The position numbers and the translations under genes are program-made. Of a stretch of 64,000 bases of DNA, positions 35,601-46,689 are shown one piece after another (position 1 is the first letter of the stretch; each line of letters opens with the position of its first letter). The notes under the pieces are model-generated. The model worked only from the letters and a program-made list of their open reading frames with translations, searched no databases and was not told where the DNA came from. Source of the DNA: Primula veris (Eukaryota > Streptophyta > Magnoliopsida > Ericales > Primulaceae). The stretch spans positions 26,264,967 through 26,328,966 of the forward strand of contig OY821744.1 in the NCBI GenBank assembly GCA_963682055.1. The letters are read 5' to 3'.

Positions 35601-38001
35601 GTCAGAAAAACGAGTAAATGACGGAAAAAATGGTTTGATTGGGAGAGTAATACTTCCTCAAGATGCTCTCCAAGTACAACTTCACCCTTTAAGGCCATTT
35701 TATTCGGGAGAAATTGTTGCTTGGAGGTCTAACACTGGCGAAAAAATGAAATATGGTAAAGTTGTGGAGGACGTTAGGCCATCTGCAGGACAAGCACTTT
35801 ACAGGTTTAAGGTCGAAATTGGCCCTGGAGGTGTCTTTGAATCTCTTCTTTCTTCTCAAGTTTTCTCTTTCAAGGGCGTATCAGCTAGCAACGAGGCCTC
35901 ATCGTCTGAAAACAACCAAATTAGTGACAAAAGATTTGCTGATGAAAAGCCTGAAAGTTCTGGAACAGGCAAACTAGGATCGACTCAGGTTACAGTCTTT
36001 TCAATTCAGTGCTTTATATTCTATACATTTAACGTTTTTTGTTTACCATGGTGCCATTGTCTTACTGTTATTTTATTTAGTGAGATTATGAACATACCTT
36101 TCATTGCCGACCATGATTATACATTGTTCTCCTTGTCAAGTTAAGTTTTTTTATATACACCGTTTCTGTACCCCTATAGCATCGTAATTGGTTGTTCCAC
36201 TTGAGGCCAATGTTTGACAAATGAACACTGATAGAAAATACCGAAAACACGATGCTGCCATATTTTTTAAATTATTTTTCTAGATACTTGAATCTCAGAA
36301 ACCATTTAACTTCTGAAGAGGATTACTCCAGTTTCTAGGGCTCCATCGTAACTAATATTCCGAGTTAAAGGCGTACCAAAATCACCACCTAGGGTGTTAA
36401 AAATAACAATAAAGGGAAAAAAGAACTTGTAGCGTTCTAAACATATTATTTGTTAAGAATCATTAAGATTATTTTAATTGTGCCCTACGTTTCTTCTTTA
36501 TGTTTATTTATTTTTCCTTTCATATAGCCAAATGAGGAGCTCGATTTTGGGCGAGTGTCAGCTGCAGAATTGGTCCAAGCAGTTAATGAGATGCTTTCAG
36601 CAGCAGGGATTAATATGGATGTGGAGAAACAATCGTTGTTACAAACAACATTATCCCTTCAACAACAATTAAAGGAATCACAAGCCACTTTATTACTCGA
36701 GCAGGTATATCTTCTTGCCTTCATTATTTTCTTAATACTATTGCATTAGACCTATGGATTTCACAACCCATAGGTCTGTTCGAAAAAGGTCGCTGTAAAA
36801 TTCAAAAACCTCGTTGTACTTGGTTATCAAAAAATTACTCGCTTTGCTTAAAAGGTCAAAGTCATGCTTTAGTAAAGCTCATCGAAAAACGCTTCAGCAA
36901 CAATTTCTCCTTTTAAAACACTGGAAATGAGTCGTCCTGTGGGGGTTTGATAATTTAGCTTGGCGGATTCAGACTGAGCTGGGTTTTGGTGAAAAAAGAT
37001 GCTGTTTTTAAGAACATGATTTGCCTTGTGAATTTGCTTGTTTCTTTTCAATTATTTTAAATTTATATTTCTTTTCTTCTTTTTCCTCTATAATTCTGCT
37101 ACGTGCAAAAGCTTTGCGTGCATTTATTTAGTTTCTCTTTCTATGGCGTTCTTGGTATATGGATTCTGTTCATATATCGTACTTGTAGAAGGCCTTCGCT
37201 GTACTCATGTTTAGTGCGAGATCATAGAATTACACTTCTGAAGTTTAATTTTTGGTCTTTTGACAAATTTTCTAAAAACTCTCAACAACATTTTCCCTTT
37301 TTTACTCTGTATTATCAAGATTCTCTGTCATGACTTTACTCTAGCATAGAGTTGGTGGATACATAAATATTGACGAGGGGCGACCAAATTGTAACAAAAT
37401 TGTAAAACAGTTCAAAAGGGAAAGACAAATAATCAAAACCTATGACTAATGTTTGGGTTCTTAATTCACTGTATAATTTCCTATTTATTTTTTGGATTGT
37501 ACAATATTACACTTACAGAAGAAGTATTCGTTGTCTTGTGCATTACAACTTGGCAATTGCGTATTTTATTTTGTGGCACTTCATGAAAGAAAACGCTTTT
37601 GGCTATTGATGAAAAATATGGGTTTGGTTGGCGGTTCAACCTCACATACTTGGGTTCTCCAGAGCTGAACTAAATGTTTTCTCATGCATCATATTAAGCT
37701 ATAAAAGACTTTGGAAATGACTTTTTTCTCTTCTTAGATAGTTTTTTCTTTTACGTTGTTTATCATGTTAAAATGTCTAATTTGGCAGTGAAATCATATA
37801 CAGGAAAAAAGTGACATGGCCAGCAAAGAAGCAGAAGTTGCTAAAGCGGCATGGATGTGTAGGGTATGCTTAAGCAATGAAGTCGAGATTGGCATAGTGC
37901 CATGCGGACATGTACTCTGTCGGAGATGCTCCTTAGCTGTTACCAAGTGTCCATTCTGTCGACTTCAAGTCTCAAAAACCATGAGAATTTTTCGCCCCTG
38001 A
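11688..38001 (+). CDS. Sacsin-like giant RING protein (HSP90-type ATPase repeats), 14 exons
   Basis: Exons: 11688-12034, 16358-17084, 17765-23667, 24451-25946, 26595-26858, 27353-27570, 28233-28513, 29402-31879, 32121-32532, 32987-33119, 33968-34494, 35095-35988, 36528-36704, 37804-38001. All introns are GT-AG and phases match. The sum is 14,055 nt, or 4,684 residues, close to the roughly 4,700 residues I recall for plant sacsin-like proteins. Repeat 1: ATPase N-box ELIQNADDAG (41-50) and GRFGVGFNSVYH (113-124). Repeat 2: FELVQNAEDA (~1401) and GRFGLGFNSVYH (~1475). Repeat 3: degenerate LLELADCCKA (~2795, Asn and acidic residues lost), with a GLG loop kept. A Gln/Leu-rich coiled coil (~4590-4635) precedes a C3HC4 RING (C4638 to C4671: CRVC, CGHVLCRRC, CPFC). 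Family knowledge: sacsin repeats are chaperone-like; plant forms end in a RING instead of DnaJ-HEPN. A ubiquitin-ligase role is inferred. No exon carries a stop or frameshift. Confidence 0.93.
12105..15461 (+). repeat. ~19 tandem ~190-bp copies of a LINE RT (FADD) segment in intron 1
   Basis: A unit runs ttttatgtttagtagactga...ctatttgcagatgatatag...gacgatactagagcaggtat...ggttttaggtttagtagatc...gaatttatggggtgc...ttggatattttacactaatt. It recurs from about 12105 to 15461 with a period near 190 bp and shorter variants. Read in the gene's direction, the unit gives VLFADDIVLVDDTRAGINE and, after a frame change, QFQALVERGFRFSRSKTEF. This matches the catalytic block of plant L1-type reverse transcriptases (..FADDIVLVdeTR.g.n..le..r..le..GFrlSRsKTEYm.c). 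All copies are broken by stops and indels. The array fills most of the 4,323-bp intron 1. Confidence 0.9.
13221..13330 (+). repeat. Second copy of the exon 1 / intron 1 junction inside the array
   Basis: The string cagacctataagactggtcg followed by gtttgggtgcgttgtttgtt repeats 12010-12050 (exon 1 end, donor at 12035) and continues into the same intron start (ctgct...tttattatcg..., then agcagtttttatg). It retains a GT at 13247-13248 in the donor position. Because it is followed by array units just as at 12105, a block containing the exon end plus first units was duplicated. Confidence 0.8.
15471..15506. repeat. Perfect 13-bp inverted repeat, 10-bp loop
   Basis: aacactatcacta at 15471-15483 is followed by tagtgatagtgtt at 15494-15506. 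It lies within 10 bp of the last array unit and marks the end of the repeated DNA. Confidence 0.85.
15507..16357 (+). other. Remainder of intron 1
   Basis: Unique-looking intron sequence up to the acceptor tgtctag (AG at 16356-16357). No further repeat units or genes were seen. The open frame at 16068-16292 is T-rich noise. Confidence 0.5.
27810..27988. mobile_element. Foldback MITE in intron 6
   Basis: The left arm aaaaatgatatatccacataaagtgtgctcatg...catgcac is matched, inverted, by the right arm (27935-27988: catgctttatgtgcat...gtgcatttatcatttt). Together they form a ~178-bp imperfect hairpin. No coding is present. Confidence 0.55.
32565..32945. mobile_element. Possible MITE filling intron 9
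   Basis: The start (cacttttgtacaccaattta) resembles the inverted end (gcttttctacaccaacttgt), with ~10 mismatches over 40 bp. It occupies most of intron 9 (32533-32986). Confidence 0.3.
33310..33500 (-). mobile_element. Au-type tRNA-derived SINE in intron 10
   Basis: Read on the minus strand, it has a Pol III B-box-like GGTTTCGAGTC (33452-33462), then gtggaagcagccttt, ggctgtctacaatagac and ggagcttcctgcaccaggct. These are in the order of the widespread plant Au SINE (GGTTCGAGTCGTGGAAACAGCC ... CAATAGACC ... GGAGCTT.GTGCACC). An internal A-run interrupts it. It is in antisense orientation to the host gene. Confidence 0.75.
36748..36777. repeat. 10-bp perfect inverted repeat in intron 13
   Basis: agacctatgg (36748-36757) is followed after 10 bp by ccataggtct (36768-36777). 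Intron 13 otherwise shows no recognisable element. Confidence 0.6.
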
Positions 38002-38380
38002 TGCACTGGATTTTTGTCCATTTTTCTTATGAAATTTGTAGGAAAAAGAATAGTTTCTAGAGTAATATGTTTTGTGTAAAGCTGTAAATGCTTAGTAAAT
38101 GATACTGGAAGAGGGTAAAAACTATGGTAAGATAGGGCCTCTGTAAGTAGGTGTTTCGTACAGAAAACTGCATTATACTTCATCAATTTTCTTGGTGCTT
38201 TATTGTATAACTGTATATGGTGTTTCGTACAGAAAACTGGGAGTGTATAACTACTGGGAGTTCTCTGCTTTTTGCGTAGTATGATTAGTAGAAAAAGGAA
38301 ATCAGCATCTATATAGTGTATAACTGTATATGGTGTTTCGTACAGAAAACTGCATTATACTTCATCAATTTTCCTTTGAT
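38002..38380 (+). other. 3' flank / putative 3' UTR with a triplicated motif
   Basis: The string gtgtttcgtacagaaaactg occurs at 38151, 38220 and 38332. Two copies are followed by cattatacttcatcaatttt, and two are preceded by tataactgtatatg. The copies lie within 400 bp of the stop codon, so they are probably transcribed. Possible polyadenylation signals are not distinctive. Confidence 0.55.
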
Positions 38381-39675
38381 TGTATTTCATTACTGTACAA
38401 AATTTCCGTTTCGTTTGCAATTTTTCCATTTGATCGCCCAACATTGCTTAATATTTTTATTGCAGCAATGATCCCCATAGTTTCTATTTGGTAACTGCAC
38501 TTCAAATTCAAACCATTGAGGTCCATGGTTTTGAAAAGCAAACACACAAAAAATCATACTTCATTTTATTAAGAAAGTAAAGTTTATTTAATTGGTCAGA
38601 CCACTAATTATGAATTTTATATTTTTGGTAAGAAGGATAGTATTACTGTATTACCCAAAAAAAAGGAAAAAAATAAGTAAGATAAGAGAATAAAGAAAAG
38701 AAAAATTCATGCCACAATTAGTATTTGATTTGGTAATTTGGAAAAGTATGCATTTGTTATTTTTGTTACTTGATAACATGATATAGTAAGAACTCGTTGA
38801 GAATCCGGGTCCTCGGCTTAGCTAAGCACACGCACCTTTACTTATATATACTGCCAAGACAATCTTATTTGTTTTCCGTTGCATTTTTGCAAGACTAACA
38901 ACTCCAAAAACCCAAGTTTTGAGTTGAATTATTCAATTATGAGATCTCTCCTGAGAACAAACCACCAGCTACATAAAAAAAGAAGAAGAGAAACTACAAA
39001 GCTCTCGCTTGTTTGGATAAAAGCTTATATGTGAATAACTTTGTTACGTGATACTAACAACCTGTAGACTGCATTGGTATAGAATTGAGATGATAGCCTT
39101 TTGAGGCCGAAAAACAAGACTAAAACCCGCCTTTTTAAACTAACACGACCAAAAAATAGTATAATGAACAGAAAAGCTGCAAGCAGATAAGACTGGTGTT
39201 TCATATATTGACTGTTTTCTGCCGGGAGAAATAAGCAAAATTGATCTTGATTTCATATATGAACAAGATAGTCACACTAAGCAAGTAAAACCAGTTCACT
39301 ATATCATGTGTGCTATATATAGTCATGGTTTTTCAATTTTGTAGAAAGTATCTGGAAATACCAATACAAAAATTATATTTAAACCGAACTCACATATGCC
39401 TGAGTGTGTGTACACATAGAGACACCATTGTTACTGGGCTTCCCATTATTTGCAAGATTCATTTCCTTTATATACAAAATAATTAGAAAAACAGCAATTC
39501 GTTCATAAAGTAAATTAGTGTATATTTACCTCTCTTTTTTAATTAGAATAAATCCGAAACAAAGAATTTTTCTCATCATCATCAAGCCCCAATAATTTGG
39601 AGTCTGCTAAAATTAAGGAAAGGGAACCAAAAAATCCAGCAGTAAAGGAAACTCCAGATACTGCCTATATAGAAG
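38381..39675. other. Intergenic AT-rich DNA between convergent genes
   Basis: No open frames of note and no recognised repeats. The part next to 39676 may be the 3' UTR of the small minus-strand gene. Confidence 0.4.
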
Positions 39676-39990
39676 TCAGTAGCCCCAATACTCATTTCGG
39701 ATTTCATCATCGAATTTTTTCTTCATCTTCTCAAAGTATTCATCCGCTGTCATGGTTTTGAACTTCGCCTGTCAATATAAACCACCCAAAATATAAAGCA
39801 CTGCTTAATTAGGCGCTTCTAATAAGTTTTGGTAAGCAAGGACCTAAACCTTTAAAGGTAAAGAACATTAAGAAAAACTTGATGACAAGATTCTAAGAAT
39901 TGAAGAACTACTAGGTTAAAAAGATGATAGATAATGCATTCTTACCGGAGCATCAAACTTGGGTTTGTATTCAGGGGTAACGGTATCCGC
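39676..39990 (-). CDS. Last two exons of a small unrecognised gene (partial)
   Basis: On the minus strand, exon 39990-39946 codes for ADTVTPEYKPKFDAP and ends at a good donor (CCG|GTAAG). After a 177-bp intron with acceptor TGACAG, exon 39768-39676 codes for 30 residues (AKFKTMTADEYFEK... RNEYWGY) and a TGA stop. Phases agree and both exons are charged and Tyr-rich with normal codon use, so this is very likely a true C-terminus of a small, possibly organellar, protein. I cannot name the family. Upstream, only 6 bases remain before a 494-bp foldback element, so the 5' exons are displaced or lost. Without the element, the frame meets TGA a few codons upstream unless an acceptor lies in between. 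Confidence 0.45.
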
Positions 39991-39996
39991 ATGATT

Positions 39997-40490
39997 GTTT
40001 TAAAAAAAGCGTGCTATATTGTGCTATAGTTCTCGAAATAACGTTTTTCGACTGAAAAACGCTACGATAAACCACTATTTTGATGGAAAAACGCTAAATC
40101 CTCGCTATATGGACGCTATTTACGTTATAATGGACGTTATTTACGCTATAACGGGTGCAATCCAATTTTTTTTTTTAATTAATTAATTTTTTAGTTTTTT
40201 TTTGTTAAAATTTTAATGAAATTATTAGAGGGCAAAAAGAATCAAACCCCAAATCTCTTGCAAACAAAGTAAATGCTCTGATATCTCAAATACAATCATT
40301 TTGTGATTATTAGTTATAAATTTTTATATATAATTAGTTAATTTTTATTGAATATTCTGAATTTAATGCTATATTTATATGTATTTAGACAAAAAATAAA
40401 TAAACTGGAAAACGCTATGTAGCAACGCTATTTGCGCTTTTAGCGTTTCTCTCGAAAAAACGCTATATTAACGATAACGCTATTTAAAAC
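39997..40490. mobile_element. TIR foldback element with repeated aacgctat motifs
   Basis: The ends are inverted (gttttaaaaaaagcgtgcta at left; gttttaaatagcgttat as the reverse complement at right). ATT flanks both sides as a possible 3-bp target duplication. The interior repeats aacgctat/atagcgtt many times on both strands and has no coding. It abuts the coding exon at 39946-39990. Confidence 0.7.
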
Positions 40491-40494
40491 ATTG

Positions 40495-41195
40495 AGACTT
40501 CAATACCTGCACAGCACGTCAACATATATAAAGTTAACATGCAAGAAAATATGTACAGTTTATGTAGAGCCCTAATTGTGCACTAATCAAAACAAAGTTC
40601 ACTCTCAAAAGTTCATCCAATAAATGCACTAATCTCATTGTCCTTCATAGGATTGAGTCAAATTAATCAGCACTTCTTTTAACTAAAGCATGACTTCTTA
40701 AATTTCATAATGATCCAACTTGTCCAACATCATTTCAGCCACACCAACCATATCAACTACACATACATCCCGTGTACCGAAAACCCAAGGCAAGGGCTAT
40801 AAACTATGGGGCAGAAAATTTGAACTCACACTGAATAGAAGAAGAACATGATATATAATATAAAAACTTTGTTTGTTCAGAGATTTTGCAAACACTTTGT
40901 TTGTTTCAGACCTAGAGAGAGAGAGAGGATGGAAGTCAAGTTTATCGTTGTTTGGTTTAACTCGTTGTTTTAATCTCCAACGTTATTGAAATTACTAAAA
41001 GCTACTCACTTTGGAATGTAATTGTAATAGATATCAACCGTTATAATTGTAATAAAAACTAAATAATTGACAATTTAAAACTATAAATTTAAATAAATAA
41101 AATTAAACATTTATTTCATTAATTAATAAAAGAGTAAATCAATTAAATTTTTTTTTACATCAAATAAAAAAATAAAATAAATCAATTGAAAATAA
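40495..41195. other. Intergenic DNA
   Basis: No gene recognised. There is a short (GA)n tract at about 40915-40928. Confidence 0.4.
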
Positions 41196-41650
41196 AATTT
41201 CATCAAATAAAAAATAAAAATTATATCAATGCCACTTATTAAAAAACATGACTTTGAACATCGTCCCGCAACATCATATTTTTGTTGAAAATAATGATTT
41301 TTGATTTTTATCGATAAACTCATCGGCCATTCTGACGAATAATTCACTGTCCATACGAAACCTCTGTCGCAATACTTCGTCCGGATACATGTGTTCTCCA
41401 AAAAAATAGTCCCTCTAAAGTTTAACGTCCCCTTCCAAAATTAATCGAGGCCTCTCAACTCGTTGTTTTCGCGGATATTGTTGTGAAGTTCCTTCTGTTC
41501 GAAAGCAACAACAATAGGTAAAAACATAGAGTTGTCGGTGAAAAAAATTTCATTCATCGTTGCGAAATTGACATCATTGGAATCGGACGAGTAATCGGAT
41601 GAAGAGGAGGAGAATCGGATTGGATCTATTTGTATTTCGGATAGAAATTG
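41196..41650 (-). pseudogene. Relic of a PIF/Harbinger-type (HARBI1-like) transposase N-terminus
   Basis: Minus-strand frames read FGEHMYPDEVLRQRFRMDSE, then LFVRMADEFIDK, and after a frameshift YFQQKYDVAGRCSKS. These match the start of plant HARBI1-like nucleases (..YF....vY....FrrRFRM...lF.ri......yFqqr.dA.Gr.g.s). The upstream part (about 41400-41640) is acidic with Ser-Asp stretches and contains stops. The catalytic DDE domain is absent, so it is a truncated relic. Confidence 0.55.
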
Positions 41651-43551
41651 TTCGAATTATATGATATATAGAATAATATATTCGAGATTGAGAGAATATT
41701 TTTGAAATAATGTGTTTTGAATGATAGTAAGTGTATGTAACATCCCTGATCCAATTTGGAATGTGACACGGCCGAATAGCACATGTGGCGGCACGTGCTA
41801 AGCAAATGCTAAAAGAATAATTATAAAACAATACATAAAACACCTCATTTATCAACTCAAATTTATATCAAAAGTTACATTAAATGTAACATCAAAAATT
41901 ATATTCATTACAAATAAACTTAATCTCTTACAAACTAAACCAAAATTACATTGTAGTGGAAAACTAACTTAAACTTTTATGAGGTCTGTCTGGTCCCCAA
42001 ACTTACTCGATATCAATTCTAACTGCTTATAACCTGAAAACATTTTAAAAAGGAGAGGGTGAGCCAAACAAGTTCAATGAGAGAGAAAGTCTTACACTAT
42101 ATAATACGGGTCGAAAATAAGATTTTTCTTTTCAGTTTCTTGCAAAATAATATTTTTTTCAAATAAAATTCACAATGCATAAGTATTTAGAAATCACTTG
42201 AATATAAAAGATAAATAAACTCTTATTTCATCAAGATTAAAATCCATCGCAATAATAATAATAAAAATCTCTTTCTTTCTTTTTATGATAAAAGCAAAAT
42301 AATATGTATATCTTAGGATACCAAGCCCGATTGACTTTCTCAATCTCTTTACCGTCGATCTTTTTTTCAGGTATATAAACCATACGTGCATTACGTAATT
42401 AAGGTCACCACAACATGACGGCTGAGTCTCTTTCTTAAAACTTTCTGGTTAACGAAACTATGTATAATCGCAAAGTTAACAGTTGAGAACTAAACTCTTT
42501 CGTTTAGTTGTCAACGTCACCCAAATTTCCTCTTCACCTAATTCGGGGATTCTCCGTTGGACTTATTCTCATGGTCCAAAATACAAATCATAAGCAAATC
42601 ATAAAAATAATAATCTTGAAACATTATACAGATCTGTATATAACATTTATATTTATAATATATAAACTCATTTTCTTTATACAGATTCAATGTATATAAA
42701 TTATTTTATTTTCATTCTTTTCTTTATTTCTTTCAATATTTTTTATTTTGTAATAATATAAAATCAATATTTACATATATAAATTGTACTTGAAAAATAA
42801 TACTTATGAGCATTTAAAATATTATCAAAAGATGAAACGGTATATTTATAATAGTAATACAAAACCCACTCACATTAATATGGATTCAGAATAACCAAAT
42901 ATTTTTACTACGGGATAAATCATTTCTCCTTGTTCAATCACTGACCCTTCCTTCTTTCACTCGGCTATTTAGTAAACTCTATCGTATAAATATATATATA
43001 TATATATATATATTAATATTGTAACAAATATATAGTAACACATCATGAAACAGAAAATATTACACTAAGTGTGCATGGATGGAAAAACAAGATTAATGAG
43101 TATTGTGTATATCATTTTCTATTCTATGTTTATGGGTTACTTATATAAAGGCATGCAATTTAGCAATCAAATTCTTTATCATTGACTTATTGTATTACTC
43201 AATGTAATTAGTAACTTCCCCTATGAATAAATTCAACCCCTTAATACACATGAAACTAAATAGACAATATTCTCCCAACGTGTATCAAGATATAAATACA
43301 TTTATAATTCTATTCAATGAAATGAATATGGCGTTAAAATTTTTTAATTTTTATTCTATTACCGTATGAATGTATAACTCCTGCTAGTGATTAAATGAGA
43401 ATTTAATTGGTAAAATGACATTAACCATCCAAATAAAACCCAATGGTATTTGTATAAACTCATTATAACTCCTACTGTATCATTTTATAAATTTATTAAC
43501 ATAACTGAGTATACCCATCTGACAGGAGTATATCAAAAGTTCAGAACTTAT

Positions 43552-44746
43552 GTTGGCCCGTGTGCGGCTAAACCTTAGAGGGGGGTGAATAAGGTTTCTA
43601 GGCGTTTTTGCCTAATTTAAAATTCTAAGCAACTAACCACCCAACTAATGCAATTCTTAAGCTTAAGCGTTTTAACAAGAGTCAATAAATTGCTAGGAGT
43701 ACTAAACGCAAGCAAGAATAAATAATTGCGGAAAATAAAAGTTTAAGGGAAGAAGATGACACCAAGATTTATAGAGGTTCGGCAAACGGCCTACGTTCTC
43801 TCCTCGGTACTACCGAGTATTTCACTAAAATAATCTTCTTCCGGATGTTACAATCCTATCGAGCTAATCAACCGATTAAGCTCTCCCACACTTTATGAGT
43901 GTCCCGAATGAAAAGACCTAGAGCTTTTAAGCTTCACTTGCTTACAAAGCCTCTACCCGATCACTCGCTCACAAAAATGAGTTTATAAAATACTCGTTAC
44001 AATTTTATCAAAAATTGAAACAACACCCACAATCGATTGCTTCTAAAATAAGCTAATATGTGGTTTCGATGATGTTTGATCTTTGTTGGAGCTTGTATCT
44101 CTTTATCTTCGATTTCTCTCTTTTCGAAGTATTTCACCAAAATGGTGATTTTGGGTTTTTGTATATGAGAGAGGTTGAAGGATTGATTGGTATTGTAATT
44201 GGTGTCTTTGGAAAGTGAATTGGGTTGGTTTTTATAATCACCAAAGACTGTTTTTCTGTATATGACCGTTGGAAGTGGTTGAGGCTTTTTTCAGAGGTTT
44301 TAAGCTGTTTTCCAGAAAAAACTGAAAAACTGTTTTCGAAATCTGTAGAAAACGATCGGTCGTTTTCTACAGTCGATCGGTCGTTATTCAGAAAACGATC
44401 GGTCGTTTCTGAGTTTCGATCGATCGTTTTTCTTGTGGACTCTCTGGAAGAAATCAGAACAAAAACGATCGGTCGTTTTTTACAGACGATCGGTCGTACT
44501 TCAGTTTTCTCTGTTTTCTCGTTAATCTTCAAAAGCCCGTAACTTCTTCGTTTTAGCTCCGATTCTGGTTCCGCTTGAACCTGTGGCTTCGTTTTTCTGA
44601 GCTCTATCTTTCTGGCGTTCTGGAATTTACAAATTCTCTTTTTGGAAAAGACAAGCATTATATCATTGAAATAGAGAAATCGTAAAATCATTAAAAACAT
44701 AATCAATGTTATAATCAAAATCAATTATTGAACCCCATGGCTCAAC
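43552..44746. mobile_element. Element nested in LTR A, flanked by AACTTAT repeats
   Basis: AACTTAT lies at 43545-43551 and 44747-44753 (AACTTATG if the boundary is shifted). The ends are weakly inverted: GTTGGCCCGTG against GTTGAGCCATG. The left part (cttagaggggggtgaataag) is a string I recall from plant repeats of the kind that end in ggggggtgaatagg. No transposase is visible. The 196-codon minus-strand open frame (44134-44724) is low-complexity and spans the palindrome cluster. Confidence 0.55.
44352..44498. repeat. Six copies of (a/t)CGATCGRTCGT
   Basis: Copies lie near 44352, 44373, 44395, 44415, 44464 and 44486, mostly 20-22 bp apart, separated by varied ttctacag/tttctgag-like spacers. 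Each has a CGATCG palindrome extended to near-dyad symmetry. Confidence 0.85.
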
Positions 44747-46689
44747 AACTTATGTCATTACTACAGTACAATTAATATGGGATTTCCAAAACCGACACAT
44801 TCAATACTTCTAACCTACATTTTCTTTTCAACTTTTAATTGACCCACCATTTTACTAACAATATTGCAAAAGTCCCAAAATAATTCTATTAAATCATAAA
44901 AAATAAATTAAGAATATAATTTAAAAATACGGGATTTTACACTCTTCCCCACTTAAACAAGTTTCGTCCCGAAACTTTATCTCCAACACAACTTACTTGT
45001 TAATTTTCACCTTTCATGTATCCTTACAATAATAGTTTCTATTTACATAAACAAGAAATTAAAAATAATCATAGTTCTCGGTTTTCACATTATGAAAGTT
45101 CCATCGGAGAAGAAGGAAAAAAAAATCCCTTACTTAAACATATATATCCATTTCATGCGCTTCCGCTGCACACTTTGATAAAATAATAATAATTAATAAT
45201 GATTCTGACTTTGCATTTTTTTTCTCATAAAACAAGTCATTTTAACATCTCATTTGATAAGATTAAATTCCTAACAATCTGATATTTCTAGATCAATTAT
45301 CAAATTCAAAACGCTCTTATTAAATTCTAAACATTTACATAGTAATAGAGTAGGACACGTATGGATTTGTACTAAATGAAATTATATCAACTTAAATTCT
45401 ATAAATACAATGGAAAAGAAACACTAACACTACACTTATAGTTGTTTATTTATTTCGGACAAATCATGTCTATATTTCTTGCTAAAGCAATCTCGTAATA
45501 ATAAAATATTAACTCCAAAACTCTAACAAGGTTAAAACAACAAATCAATTCAGCCAGGCATATCTTTTCAAAACTTTAAAATTACTTTTTTACTATTGTA
45601 TTTTACCCACTATTCCAAAATCAAGCTATTTAGTCAAAGTAAAACAAGATTATCTATTTTTTTTTTCTCTCATTGTTCTTATTCTCCAGCAAGAACAATT
45701 ATCTATCAAACTAAATCTTTTATTGAAATAAAATAAAATAAAATATTATGTTCCACACCGTTTCTTGTTGTTTCTTCCTAACATATTCTAAGGCCCATGC
45801 AAACTCATAACTTATACTATATATAGCAATCACCATAATCTCCATTCCCGTTCCTAACTTTTAATAAATCTAATGTGAGAAATGTTCAATTGAAAATAAA
45901 AACAGTACTAATTTCAAACTAATAGGAATACGATAACACTGTCATGCTATAATTCTTCCACATCTTTCACTATATAGATTACAGATACACAAATACGTAA
46001 CAGAAACCGTCCAATACTTGCATAATATGCTTCCTAAGAATAAATTTCATGCATTCATTTAATTAATGTTTTTTTTTTCCAGAACAAAATACATAATCTG
46101 TTGCAACTTGTCAATCCAAGAAATTTCACCAAGACTCAAAACAAGTGGGACCATATAAGGTGACTTCAGTTATTCTTTGAAACCTTGAGCTCCTAAAAAT
46201 CAATTTCAAAATAATAGTATCTTTTATTTCATGCTTAAAACACATGGGATATGAAATAACTAAGAAAGTCAACCACCAAGAAAAGAAAAACATAACGCAT
46301 GCACTCATTTCGTGATAACTTTTCTTCAAGTTGGAATTTATTAACCTAACGTACCAATCTATTAACAAAACTTGCATCACATTATAAAAGTTTCACAAGG
46401 CAAACATAATTCACCTAATACCAAATCATAGAATAAATTATAGAGGATTAAAGTAGGCCACTAATATAATATTGTTTCACATAAACTTTCACCAAGCGCT
46501 GAAGACATGAAAAATGAATGCGAAGCAAAATAAATTTTATTTATCAATTAATTTGCGGGTACAATCTCTGATAATTTCTAAAAACAAATATAGAAATGAA
46601 AGTCCTTTGATTCTCCTCTTCGAACAATTTGTGATGACTCGAAATGCTGTTGTAGACTCTTTGATGAATTTTGTTGAATTTGCTGAACT

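Larger units (their letters stand above)
41736..44941 (-). mobile_element. LTR copy A (3' LTR) of a minus-oriented LTR retrotransposon
   Basis: On the minus strand it begins TGTAAAATCCCG (44941 downward) and ends ...CAGGGATGTTACA (41736), i.e. TG...CA. Immediately outside the start lies a polypurine tract (AGTGGGGAAGAG on the minus strand, 44953-44942). About 1.6 kb of it (41736-43340) recurs at 48502-50392 in direct orientation. A 1.2-kb foreign element is nested at 43552-44746, so the original LTR was about 2 kb. Confidence 0.7.

Noticed and set aside
44134..44724. 196-codon minus-strand frame
   Set aside because: It spans the ACGATCGGTCGT cluster and low-complexity sequence of the nested element; no domain is visible and part repeats in the opposite strand frame.
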